A stretch of DNA of 64,000 nucleotides from NCBI GenBank assembly GCA_023401925.1, contig JAEXDA010000003.1, positions 5,128 to 69,127 on the forward strand, read 5' to 3'. Positions 1 to 8,245 of this stretch are shown here, one piece after another (the stretch's first letter is position 1; each line of letters begins with the position of its first letter). This DNA comes from Bacillota bacterium. GTDB taxonomy: Bacteria; Bacillota; UBA4882; UBA8346. The notes under the pieces were generated by a model. It saw only the letters and a program-made list of their open reading frames with translations. It had not been told where the DNA came from and did no database searches. The translations under genes were made by a program, and so were the position numbers.

Positions 1-277
1 ATATTACAACACTTGGGATAATTACTATCAAATAATCAATAAGAAACGCAGCAAAACGTCGCCAAAAACCAGCATAGAAATTTGCTATCGAATTAACACT
101 ATCGTTTTCACCCATAGTATTTTGTAATTGACGTTCATTCATTAAACTTTTTTGACACTCTTCTTTTTTACAAAAATAATACTCTTCTCCATCAGTTAAA
201 CATTCTCGGCAGAAATATTCCCCACACGAATGACAAAAACTTAATACATCTTTTTCAGGATGGTTAGGGCATTTTAT
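1..277 (-). CDS. B-box zinc finger / RDD-family membrane protein, 5' part
   Basis: Minus-strand frame that runs off the left edge, about 92 residues visible. It opens with a B-box-like zinc-binding pattern (KCPNHP, then CHSCGEYFCREC, then a further FCKKEEC), followed by a linker and the first RDD segment, FYAGFWRRFAAFLIDYLIV, which begins a membrane helix. This zinc finger plus RDD arrangement is known in uncharacterised Firmicute membrane proteins; function unknown. AAGGAGG lies nine bases before an ATA codon (277-275) that aligns with the usual protein start, and I found no in-frame ATG/GTG/TTG near it. The only ATG there opens a three-codon frame. The start is therefore an AUA codon, a sequencing error, or a mutation. 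Family call is confident, start is not. Confidence 0.6.
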   Translation of the reverse strand, partial: MKCPNHPEKDVLSFCHSCGEYFCRECLTDGEEYYFCKKEECQKSLMNERQLQNTMGENDSVNSIANFYAGFWRRFAAFLIDYLIVIIPSVVI

Positions 278-789
278 TCGGGAAAACCTCCTTTTTCGGG
301 GGCCGCATGATGCAGCCTTGGTCCAAATCCGACGGGTATTAGGGATAACTCGTGCATTCCCGCCTTATATCCTAACTCGCGCCTATTTCGTATGAGCCGT
401 ATATGAAAACTTCAAAATTACTTCTGTGACTCGTTTTTTATCCCCATCAAAGGCTCCAAAGTACTCTGTATCGAACCGCTATCTGTTTAGTTTCTGGTGT
501 TAAATTCTTCATCAAAAAATATTCCCCATTTACCTGTAATTTCCTGCCTTCCATCCAATTTACTGGAAATATTAAAATTAAGCTGCGAAAAAAAATCATT
601 CGTCAATATTTAAAAAAATTTTCCGTAAATCCATAAAATCATGGTAATCCTGTTTACGTTCTTTTCCTTAGACCGCAGTATCGTTTAACCATGCTCGGTC
701 AAGCATTGATAATAATTATTTTAACAATATAGGCTCTACAAATTTATGCCAATTCTTCGTGACTTAACTAAATGGCAAATAAAACTCAC

Positions 790-838
790 TTCCCCTCTCT
801 CCAACATCCATATCATGCCATCTTCAGAGAGAGGGGAA
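790..838. repeat. Inverted repeat, 11-bp stem
   Basis: TTCCCCTCTCT (790-800) and its exact complement AGAGAGGGGAA (828-838) flank a 27-base loop. No T-run follows on either strand, so this is not a standard terminator. Role unknown. Confidence 0.5.
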
Positions 839-954
839 CGGCAACCATGTTATGATAACCGATAAGGATTTCTGAAGGGGTGAGTTGATAGACCTCCAAC
901 TTTGCTACGCGATCTTTATGAGCCTATTTATCCTCACACCCTATTAAAACCAAG

Positions 955-1073
955 GAGGCTGTCTAAAAAGCAATTCAAAATCAATAAGAAATACAATATA
1001 TGGCTTCATCGAATGGTTTGACTTCAATATATTGTATTTCTTTATCGTTAGAATTTACTTTTGGGACAGCCCC
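955..1073. mobile_element. MITE-like inverted-repeat element, copy 1
   Basis: A 119-bp noncoding unit bounded by imperfect terminal inverted repeats, GAGGCTGTCTAAAAA on the left and TTTTGGGACAGCCCC on the right. The arms contain complementary AAGAAATACAATATAT segments. A second copy in opposite orientation occupies 22184-22317. Conserved arms with divergent loops and no ORF fit a miniature inverted-repeat transposable element mobilised by a transposase elsewhere, or a dispersed structured repeat. Confidence 0.6.
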
Positions 1074-1260
1074 CTTCTTTGACTTCTTCCGACACTACTT
1101 CATCACCTTTTTCGTGACTTTGCGGTGCCAAAAAAATGCCGGAGTAAATCACGCAGGGTAGCGCTTTTGACCGTTCTTTTCTATTTACCCGATTTCTCTA
1201 TTGAACCGATGAATAAACCCATTTCAACGATTATTCTTTCATTCATCCAATTGTCCGGAT

Positions 1261-1400
1261 CATTTTTTCAATTGGATTTTCCCATCAACCGATGATCAAA
1301 ATCATTTTTGCAATTGTTTTTTTCCTTCAACCAATCGACCGGCCCATTTTTTCAATTGGATTTTCCCATCAACCGATGATCAAAATCATTTCAGCAATTG
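1261..1400. repeat. 56-bp direct repeat, two copies 84 bp apart
   Basis: Positions 1261-1316 and 1345-1400 are almost identical, differing by about two bases (ATTTTTGCAATTG versus ATTTCAGCAATTG). Related shorter pieces (CAATTG, CAACCGATGA, AACCAATCGACC) recur between and before them, from about 1200. The array lies immediately downstream of the outer-membrane-like gene ending at 1475. A translated frame through it is low-complexity repeat, not a protein. Confidence 0.7.
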
Positions 1401-1474
1401 TATCTCCAGCGGAAAATCCCATTCGCATTCCAACAATACTGATTTCAACCTTCTACCGATTGAATCCATTCCCC

Positions 1475-1981
1475 TTAAAAATAGGCGGTAATGGAAAAGA
1501 ACTCAAAAGTAGTAACATGCTCCTTGGTATCCGCATTGTACAAATACCCGACCGGCAAGAACTCCATACTCAATTTAAGGTTTTGGGTAAAAACCGACCT
1601 GCCGGAACTAAAGGGGCAAAATCTTACCCCATAATATTGGGAATCCTTTTGATCAAGATTGGTGAGGTAAACCAAGGAAATGTTGGAGTGAAGCGATGCC
1701 TCCGGTTTCCCAAAAGTGTATTGCGGTTCCAGCGAAACAAGACGATCGGTGAAACTATCCGGCGCAATATCCCATGCATATTTTACATTGAGCGCAATTT
1801 TAGGATTGAAACTAAAGGATGTGCCCAAGAATAAGTAGCTTCCGCCGCTAATATCCTTGGCTTTGGAAATGCTCTCCTGAAGCATTTGGATGCCGAAATG
1901 GTAGTCCTCGTCAACTGCAAAGGCCGGTGCCGCCCAGGCCAAAATCAAACACAAACCTAGGATCAGACTGGTTTTCTTCAT
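1475..1981 (-). CDS. Secreted outer-membrane-like beta-barrel protein
   Basis: A 168-residue protein with a clear signal peptide (MKKTSLILG... ending APAFA, about residue 22). The mature part has alternating hydrophobic/polar stretches typical of transmembrane beta-strands and ends in ...ITAYF; a terminal aromatic residue is the usual Bam recognition signal of outer-membrane proteins. ATG at 1981 is preferred over a TTG further upstream because GGAGGT sits seven bases before it. No family recognised; the size resembles small OmpW/lipid A-type barrels but no signature supports that. Monocistronic, downstream of the GH36 gene and beyond its terminator. A barrel protein in a spore former implies a diderm envelope. 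Confidence 0.6.
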   Translation of the reverse strand: MKKTSLILGLCLILAWAAPAFAVDEDYHFGIQMLQESISKAKDISGGSYLFLGTSFSFNPKIALNVKYAWDIAPDSFTDRLVSLEPQYTFGKPEASLHSNISLVYLTNLDQKDSQYYGVRFCPFSSGRSVFTQNLKLSMEFLPVGYLYNADTKEHVTTFEFFSITAYF

Positions 1982-2127
1982 TTTTTTACCTCCACTTTTA
2001 GTATCCCAAGCCGGATAACCTGTCGTTACCGCTGGAAAAACCAAGGGATTTCAATTTACAATAATTCTTTCCCCACCCATCAAATCCTGTTCCATATTTG
2101 TTTTTCGGATTACCGATTTTTACGGCG

Positions 2128-2162
2128 AAAAAAAACAGGCCCCAAAATAAGGGATCCTGCCA
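2128..2162 (-). terminator. Intrinsic terminator after the GH31-GH36 genes
   Basis: Read on the minus strand, a GC-rich stem (CAGG-CCC pairing with GGG-CCTG) is followed by eight T. It lies 71 bases past the stop of the GH36 gene and ends the leftward oligosaccharide operon. Confidence 0.7.
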
Positions 2163-2232
2163 TCATCAATGCCTTGACAAATTGTTTGTATACCCGGACA
2201 ACTTTTCCGCAATACCTGTTACTCTATCCGGA

Positions 2233-4353
2233 TTAGGACGGCTTTAACTCAAAAAGCCTGGCGCAAACCGGTTCCGGGAATGACACGGTTAACAGCGCCG
2301 TTGCCGGATTCCACTCATACTCACAATGATGTTCTGCGGGGTAGATACATTTTACGTCGACAGCCCGGCCTTGCAAATGCTTAAGCGGTATCCCGCGGGA
2401 TTGTTCATGACTGTTGATCCGCCAAACCGCCAGATAGTTTTGCGATCCGGTTTTCAGACCCAAAGACACCCAAGGATCGCCGAAATTTGCCAGACCTAAA
2501 GGCCAAAAGGGCAAAGCGTCCTTAAGATCCCGGCGGATGGTTTTATAACAGCGGATCCCTTCACGGACCAACTCTTTCCGCTCCGGACTCAGCTTGACCA
2601 GATGGCCGCTTTGGTGTATCCGCAACAACAGGGCATTGACCATGTTAAAAATGACTTCCTCCCTGTCGCCTTCCAACAGGGGATATGACCATACCGCAGC
2701 CTGTTCAGGCGTTAGTGCACTCGGCGCATTGGCCGCAATGACGGCATATTTCAGATAATTTTCCTGATCGCTGGTGGACTGAATACTGTAACGGCTTAAC
2801 ATGGCGTAGTCCATCCTGAGACCGCCGCTGCTGCAGTTTTCAATCACCAGTCCGGGATACCTTTGAAACACTTTATCCAGCCAATTTAGATAAGCGCGGT
2901 TATGCTCCAGCAAACCGTCGCCGAAACTATCGCTGTCAAGTTCGGTGCCGATTCCCGGCTCAATATTGTAATCCATTTTAATATAACCGACGCCATATTC
3001 GTTCACCAGGCGGTCAATCACCGCATCGGCATGGGCGATGACATTCGGATTGCGGAAGTCCAATTGATAACGGCTGCGGTCAGCAATCCGTTTGCCATGG
3101 CGGATAAAAAACCAGTCATCCGTTGCTGCCTTCACTTTCGGGCATTTAATCCCCATGACTTCCAGCTCCAACCATAATCCGGGCACCATTCCCCTGGAGC
3201 GGATATAATCCAATACTTCCTTGATGCCCCCCGGAAAACGTTCCGCGGAAGGAAGCCATTCCCCTACGCCATCCCACCAGTATCCGTCCGAATACCATCC
3301 GGCGTCAATGCAATAATACTCACAACCGGCTTCGGCGGCCGCGTCAATTAAGGGAAGCTCCTTTTCGGTGGTGGGTTCGGCCCATAAGCAGTTCATATAA
3401 TCATTGAAAATAACCGGCAAATTTTGGTTGTCCGCATTGGTCCGGCGGATGATTCTCCGGTACCGGGTCAATTCTCCCATGGCTGTACTGATGTCCCCCA
3501 TGGTAGAGCCGACAGCCGCCGGAACACTCACAAAACTTTCGCCAGGATTCAGCTTTTTCCACCAGTGGGACTCAAGTTCCGTCGGACCGCTGAGTTGAAG
3601 GTAAATGTGATTGTTCTGGTCGCTAATCTCCCAATGCCATGAGCCGTTGTGTTCGATTTGCCAGAAAAGGTTGGTTCCGGTCGCGGCGTTTTCCAGATAC
3701 CCCAGGGGTAAATATTCCTTGGTGGACCAATTGCCGGTGTTGGTTAGGGAGATGCATTTGGAAGAACGCTGTTCCCCCTTGGCTACCGACTGGGAAAAAC
3801 CAAGTTCGGGAAACCGGTAAGAGCGCCATTGCAGCTCCCGTTGCCAGGAGTTATGCGCTATCGACAACTTCATTTTGGAGTCGGTATTTTCCAGGCCTTC
3901 TTTGGCGATTCCGGTTAAAGCAAACGAAGATACATATTCAAGACCCAGGCTTTGACCGCCCTTGTTTTGAAGAGCTGTCCATGAGCGCACCAGCGGTATC
4001 CCGTTAAAAAACTGAAAATGGCTGGTGACTTCCAGGCCGGTCTCTTGATCAAAGGTCACGATCTCCAGCTTTCTTCCCCATTGATTATAAACATCCTGAT
4101 GGCTTCGATATTGCAGCCGGTAGCCGGGGGCCGTCACCGTATACTTGGTGCCGTGCCGTTCTTCCGGCCGGTCCAGGCCCGAGACCATCACCTCTACCAA
4201 TCTGAAACCAACCTTTTCATTTTCACTCCGGATGGTGGCTTCTTGAAAGGGCATTGCCGAAAAGTGCAGCAGCTTTACTTTATTTTCGGCTGTGATCTCC
4301 AAGACCATATATAAACCGTTTTCTTTGATATCTATGATTTGGCCCATCTTCAT
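2233..4353 (-). CDS. Alpha-galactosidase, glycoside hydrolase family 36
   Basis: A 706-residue cytoplasmic retaining alpha-galactosidase (no signal peptide). N-terminal beta-sandwich to about residue 300, then the TIM barrel with NDYMNCLWAEPTTEKE and CIDAGWYSDG. GYIKMDYN carries the expected nucleophile Asp (about residue 461) and STSDQENY the acid/base Asp (about 529); ENCSSGG precedes it as in GH36. It would remove alpha-galactosyl units from imported oligosaccharides such as galactosylated hemicellulose or raffinose-type sugars. ATG at 4353 is chosen because AGGAG ends five bases upstream; a longer GTG start at 4398 would overlap the preceding gene and lacks a ribosome site. The stop of the GH31 gene is 16 bases upstream, so the two are co-transcribed. 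Confidence 0.85.
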   Translation of the reverse strand: MKMGQIIDIKENGLYMVLEITAENKVKLLHFSAMPFQEATIRSENEKVGFRLVEVMVSGLDRPEERHGTKYTVTAPGYRLQYRSHQDVYNQWGRKLEIVTFDQETGLEVTSHFQFFNGIPLVRSWTALQNKGGQSLGLEYVSSFALTGIAKEGLENTDSKMKLSIAHNSWQRELQWRSYRFPELGFSQSVAKGEQRSSKCISLTNTGNWSTKEYLPLGYLENAATGTNLFWQIEHNGSWHWEISDQNNHIYLQLSGPTELESHWWKKLNPGESFVSVPAAVGSTMGDISTAMGELTRYRRIIRRTNADNQNLPVIFNDYMNCLWAEPTTEKELPLIDAAAEAGCEYYCIDAGWYSDGYWWDGVGEWLPSAERFPGGIKEVLDYIRSRGMVPGLWLELEVMGIKCPKVKAATDDWFFIRHGKRIADRSRYQLDFRNPNVIAHADAVIDRLVNEYGVGYIKMDYNIEPGIGTELDSDSFGDGLLEHNRAYLNWLDKVFQRYPGLVIENCSSGGLRMDYAMLSRYSIQSTSDQENYLKYAVIAANAPSALTPEQAAVWSYPLLEGDREEVIFNMVNALLLRIHQSGHLVKLSPERKELVREGIRCYKTIRRDLKDALPFWPLGLANFGDPWVSLGLKTGSQNYLAVWRINSHEQSRGIPLKHLQGRAVDVKCIYPAEHHCEYEWNPATALLTVSFPEPVCARLFELKPS

Positions 4354-4369
4354 TTTGCTCCTGATCTCT

Positions 4370-6721
4370 TTATTCCCCCAAGAAGAGTTCGCTTTCACCG
4401 GTAAAGGCCTCGGGAATCAGTTTCAATCCGAGAGCGTTCCCTTCGGTCCGGCCCCTGGAAACCGACAGCGGGTTTTGAGTCAATCCGCGGAAGATGATGT
4501 TCCATGGCTTTCCGGTACCTTCGGCCCGGATGGCGATTTTGGAGCCCTCCCGATGCAGCGTTACTTTTAATTCCACGCTGCCGGTTTGGTTATAAACGGT
4601 TGTGGAGACGGTTTCTCCGGCGGTTAACTCAAAGGCATGGAGCGTCACTCCGTCGGCGAATTCATAATCCGGCCTCCGCTCGTGATTTCCCAGCGCAATC
4701 AAGGAATTGGGCCGCACAAAAAGGGGCAGGCTCAAGAAATCATACTTCTCAGTCCGCCATTTTCCGCCTTCCACTTTGGAGCCGCTTAGAAAATGAGTCC
4801 AGGTTCCCTCCGGCAAATAGTATCTCACCTGGCCATCCTCCCGGAATACCGGCGCCACCAGCAAGCAATCACCCAGCATATACTGGCGGTCCAAATAATC
4901 GCAAGCTGGATCATCCCAAAACTCCAACATCATGGCCCGCATGACCGGAATCCCTGTGTCGGCAGCCTCACAAGCTTTGGAAAATATATACGGCATCAGC
5001 CGGCACTTTAACTTGGTGAAGAAACGCACCACGTCCACGGCTTCTTCATCATAAAGCCAGGGAACCCGGTAAGAACTGCTGCCGTGCAAACGGCTATGGG
5101 AAGATAGCAAACCAAACGCCACCCAGCGTTTATAAACATAAGCCGGGGCGGTATTTTCGAAACCGCCGATGTCGTGGCTCCAAAAACCGAAACCCGACAA
5201 ACACAACGATAGACCGCCTCTGAGGCTTTCCGCCATCGATTCGAAGTTGGCCCAACAATCACCGCCCCAATGGACCGGAAATTGCTGGGAGCCCACTGTG
5301 GCCGACCGGGCGAACACGGCAGCCTTTCCTTTGCCGAATTTTTCTTCCAGCAGGCCGTAGACCAGTTTGTTATAGAGATACGTATAGTAATTATGCATCT
5401 TCAGCGGATCGGAACCGTCAAAATATACTACCCCATCGGTGGGAATCCGCTCGCCAAAATCGGTCTTGAAGCAATCGACTCCCATATCCAGCAACTGGCG
5501 CAAATATCCCCCAAACCACTTACAGGCTGCGGGATTGGTAAAATCGACAATGGCCATCCCCGCCTGCCAGCGGTCCCATTGCCAAACATCGCCGTTGGCT
5601 TTTTTCAGGAAATAGCCTTGGGCCATTCCTTCGTCAAACAACTTGGAACTCTGGGCGATATAGGGATTAATCCAGAGGCATATCCGCAGCCCCTTCTCTT
5701 TTAAGCGGGCCAGCATTTTCCGGGGTTCCGGAAACACCCTGTCATCCCAGGTCAAATCGCACAAATGAAACTCCTTCATCCAAAAGCAGTCAAAGTGGAA
5801 GACATGCAGCGGCAAATCACGTTCCGCCATCCCATCCACGAAATGATTGACGGTTTGCTCATCATATTGCGTGGTAAAGGAAGTGGTCAGCCATAAACCG
5901 AAGGACCAGGCCGGAGGCAAAGCAGGCTTTCCGGTAAGGAGCGCGTAATTCATCAATATTTGCTTCGGGGTCGGCCCGTTGATTACATAATACTCCAAAA
6001 ATTCCCCGGCCACGCTAAATTGCACTTTGGACAACCTCTCGGAAGCCACTTCAAAAGATACTCTTTCGGGATGATTCACAAAAACCCCGTACCCTTGGTT
6101 GGTCAGATAAAAGGGGATGTTTTTATAGGTTTGCTCCGAATTGGTGCCCCCATCTTCATTCCAAATGTCAACCGTCTGCCCGTTTTTTACGAAAGCTGCG
6201 AAGCGTTCCCCCAGCCCATAAACACACCCTCCCACTCCCAAATGGAGCTGTTCCCGGATGTAGGCGGGAGCCCCTTCATGAATGCCTCCCTGGTTTACAA
6301 TATAAGCGGCGCTCCGCGGTCCGCTGCCGGTAAGCAGCCGGGTTCCGTCCCAAAAGTCCACCGACCAGCCCGGTCCCTTCTGAATTTCCACCCGTAAGTT
6401 CCCGCTGGTTAACGAAATCGCAGAATCATTTTCGGCGATTTCAGGCGACACGCCTCTGCCCGATTGCTGAAGTTCAAACCGGGGCCCCCTTTGGACGGGG
6501 CCTTTAAAATGCCACATTTGCACTCCAATCACCTCCGGCAGCGGCGAAAAGAAACGCAACGTCATTGCGCCGGTATCGACGGTATTGGCGCGGTTTTCGA
6601 TCCGTTGAAAAGGAGCCTGAATGGTCAGGGAATCCTTATCTTTCTCCCATTCATAGACCTGAAATGGATATTTAACGGTGATTCCCTCACGAATCAACCA
6701 TTGTCCGTCGGAAAATTTCAT
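4370..6721 (-). CDS. yicI: Alpha-xylosidase, GH31 (YicI type)
   Basis: A 783-residue intracellular enzyme matching YicI of E. coli along its whole length, starting MKFSDGQWLI. The barrel carries CFKTDFGERIPTDG (nucleophile Asp421) and FPVHWGGDC (acid/base Asp488), plus GGFENTAP and YMLGDCLLVAPVF typical of the YicI branch. It releases alpha-xylose from the non-reducing end of xyloglucan oligosaccharides (isoprimeverose-type units). It follows the solute-binding-protein gene after a 95-base gap containing a stem-loop and is itself followed by the GH36 gene. ATG at 6721 has GGAAGGGATTGGG upstream, an adequate ribosome site. Substrate could extend to other alpha-xylosides. Confidence 0.9.
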   Translation of the reverse strand: MKFSDGQWLIREGITVKYPFQVYEWEKDKDSLTIQAPFQRIENRANTVDTGAMTLRFFSPLPEVIGVQMWHFKGPVQRGPRFELQQSGRGVSPEIAENDSAISLTSGNLRVEIQKGPGWSVDFWDGTRLLTGSGPRSAAYIVNQGGIHEGAPAYIREQLHLGVGGCVYGLGERFAAFVKNGQTVDIWNEDGGTNSEQTYKNIPFYLTNQGYGVFVNHPERVSFEVASERLSKVQFSVAGEFLEYYVINGPTPKQILMNYALLTGKPALPPAWSFGLWLTTSFTTQYDEQTVNHFVDGMAERDLPLHVFHFDCFWMKEFHLCDLTWDDRVFPEPRKMLARLKEKGLRICLWINPYIAQSSKLFDEGMAQGYFLKKANGDVWQWDRWQAGMAIVDFTNPAACKWFGGYLRQLLDMGVDCFKTDFGERIPTDGVVYFDGSDPLKMHNYYTYLYNKLVYGLLEEKFGKGKAAVFARSATVGSQQFPVHWGGDCWANFESMAESLRGGLSLCLSGFGFWSHDIGGFENTAPAYVYKRWVAFGLLSSHSRLHGSSSYRVPWLYDEEAVDVVRFFTKLKCRLMPYIFSKACEAADTGIPVMRAMMLEFWDDPACDYLDRQYMLGDCLLVAPVFREDGQVRYYLPEGTWTHFLSGSKVEGGKWRTEKYDFLSLPLFVRPNSLIALGNHERRPDYEFADGVTLHAFELTAGETVSTTVYNQTGSVELKVTLHREGSKIAIRAEGTGKPWNIIFRGLTQNPLSVSRGRTEGNALGLKLIPEAFTGESELFLGE

Positions 6722-6752
6722 CCCAATCCCTTCCTTTTTTACCCCGAATAGC

Positions 6753-6792
6753 AGTATTACCGAAAAGATAACGCGCCCTTTCCGGTAATACT
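6753..6792 (-). promoter_or_regulatory. Intercistronic stem-loop between binding protein and GH31
   Basis: AGTATTACCG (6753-6762) and CGGTAATACT (6783-6792) form a perfect 10-bp stem. No T-run follows on the minus strand. Such hairpins after solute-binding-protein genes usually protect the upstream mRNA and set its higher dosage, or act as partial terminators; this role is inferred. Confidence 0.55.
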
Positions 6793-6816
6793 CTCGCTAC
6801 GATGAATGTAAATCGA

Positions 6817-8067
6817 TTATTTTACGCCGCCCAGCTTCATCCAGGCTTGTTGAATTTCATTGACGGCTTCATCCCGGGTTTTCGCTTTGGCAATATACGC
6901 TTGAATGATTTCCCCGAATTTCTGATGAAAACTGTCTAACGAGTAATTGATGGCCAAAGAGCCGGCCGGCTCTTTCTTCATGATTTCCTGAGCCGCTTTG
7001 GGTATCTGCAGATCCGGCGCGGATGCGTTCACGATCGGCGGCACCACCTTGGCCACTTTGGGGAACCAGGTATTCCGGCCGTAATTGGAAGTATACATCC
7101 AGTTGAAAAACTTTTTAGTCTCGGAAAGAACCTTGGAATCTTTGGCTATCCGTAAAGCTTGGTCTGCGCCGTAAATAATTTTGGAATTTTTAGGGTCGTT
7201 ATTGACCGGATATCCCATAATGCCAAGCTTAATACTGGGATCCATTTTTAAAATGCCTTCTTCAGCCCAAGCGCCTTGACCGGTAATCATGGCTACTTTG
7301 CCAGTGCCCATGGCGCTGACTTCCCCGTTAAAATCGCATTCCAAAGGTTTGGGCAAACCGTACTTCACCGTTAAATCCACAAAGTCAAAATATTGGTATA
7401 AAATCGGATGAGCTTTAAAGGTTGTTTTCCCGGCGATGAAATCCGCCACTAACTTGCCGGGGTCGTTGCCGGCTGCGTCCAGGAAATGTTGGAAGATATG
7501 TTTGTGGACCCACCATTCTTTGTAACCGTTACCGAAAGGAGTAATTCCTTTAGCCTCCAGCTTCTTACAGGCTTCTTCCATCTGGCTCATGGTTTTCGGT
7601 ACTGCCGTAATACCGGCTTTGGTAAAGAGTCCTTGGTTATAAACGAGGGCAAATACGTTTCCCTTGATCGGCAATCCTAAAACTTTTCCGTTAAAGGACA
7701 TATCATTGCGAATCGTTGCGGTCATTGCTTTGGCTAACGGTTCCTTGGTAAGATCGGCCGAATATTCGGCATAAGCTTCGATTTCACCGCCGGCGGTGGT
7801 TTGGAAAACGTCAGGTGTGTTCCCGGCGGCAATTCTGGCTTTCAAAACCGTTGGCAAATCCGTTTGCATGATTTCCAATTGGATCGTGACGTTCGGCGCC
7901 ACTTTTTTGTATTCCTTCACCAAGGCATTCATGGCGACTGAATATTCCGGAGAACCCATAAAAACTTTGATAGTAACCGGTTTAGGCCCCGCAGCACCGA
8001 CTAAACATCCGAGCATGCTTACGATTAACAAAAGGCACACCGCGAAACTAAAAACCTTCTTTTTCAA
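6817..8067 (-). CDS. Sugar ABC transporter solute-binding lipoprotein (CUT1, family 1)
   Basis: A 416-residue extracellular binding protein. The N-terminus MKKKVFSFAVCLLLIVSMLGC has a lipobox-like MLGC, so Cys21 is probably lipidated. The mature part shows family-1 sugar-binding features (IAAGNTPDVFQTTAGGEIEAYAE near the N-lobe; many aromatic residues). It would deliver oligosaccharides to the two permeases at 11971-13688. The start is TTG at 8067 with GGGGGGAG six bases upstream. The gene is separated from the permeases by the two-component genes and has its own upstream region containing the shared 43-bp motif (8191-8233), so it is probably regulated together with them. First gene of the segment leading into GH31 and GH36. 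Confidence 0.85.
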   Translation of the reverse strand: MKKKVFSFAVCLLLIVSMLGCLVGAAGPKPVTIKVFMGSPEYSVAMNALVKEYKKVAPNVTIQLEIMQTDLPTVLKARIAAGNTPDVFQTTAGGEIEAYAEYSADLTKEPLAKAMTATIRNDMSFNGKVLGLPIKGNVFALVYNQGLFTKAGITAVPKTMSQMEEACKKLEAKGITPFGNGYKEWWVHKHIFQHFLDAAGNDPGKLVADFIAGKTTFKAHPILYQYFDFVDLTVKYGLPKPLECDFNGEVSAMGTGKVAMITGQGAWAEEGILKMDPSIKLGIMGYPVNNDPKNSKIIYGADQALRIAKDSKVLSETKKFFNWMYTSNYGRNTWFPKVAKVVPPIVNASAPDLQIPKAAQEIMKKEPAGSLAINYSLDSFHQKFGEIIQAYIAKAKTRDEAVNEIQQAWMKLGGVK

Positions 8068-8190
8068 TTACGACTCCCCCCAGCATTTATTATTTTAGTA
8101 CCCTCAGGCAAGCCGGGGCCATTTGCCGATACTCTCCCGGCAAACGCATTCCAACTTGATATTTGTATCATATGACAAAACCGTTACGGA

Positions 8191-8233
8191 TTAAATGTAT
8201 TTAAGTTAACACTTTAGGGTAAAATAGTGTTTA
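8191..8233 (-). promoter_or_regulatory. Candidate AraC-type operator upstream of the binding-protein gene
   Basis: Contains AAATGTATTTAAGT, then AGGGTAA and TAGTGTTT, in the same order and spacing as 13731-13773 upstream of the permeases. On the minus strand it lies 124-166 bases before the TTG start of the binding protein. Two copies in front of the two transport units, with a YesN-type regulator between them, make this the likely binding site of that regulator. Confidence 0.55.
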
Positions 8234-8245
8234 CTTTGCGTTCCA

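Larger units (their letters stand above)
278..1474. other. Noncoding repeat-rich stretch
   Basis: No convincing gene on either strand. It holds an 11-bp inverted repeat (790-838), a 119-bp inverted-repeat element (955-1073) and a 56-bp direct repeat (1261-1400), listed separately. Around 340-400 two short similar segments (TAACTCGTGC and TAACTCGCGC) repeat. The remainder is AT-rich with no recognised RNA gene. Confidence 0.5.

Noticed and set aside
1292..1834. 180-residue plus-strand frame
   Set aside because: Runs through the direct repeat and opposite the outer-membrane-like gene; low-complexity IISAIV/FFLQPI sequence and no ribosome site.
2902..3177. Plus-strand frames opposite the GH36 and GH31 genes
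   Set aside because: Shadow frames of strongly supported genes; no ribosome sites or family resemblance.
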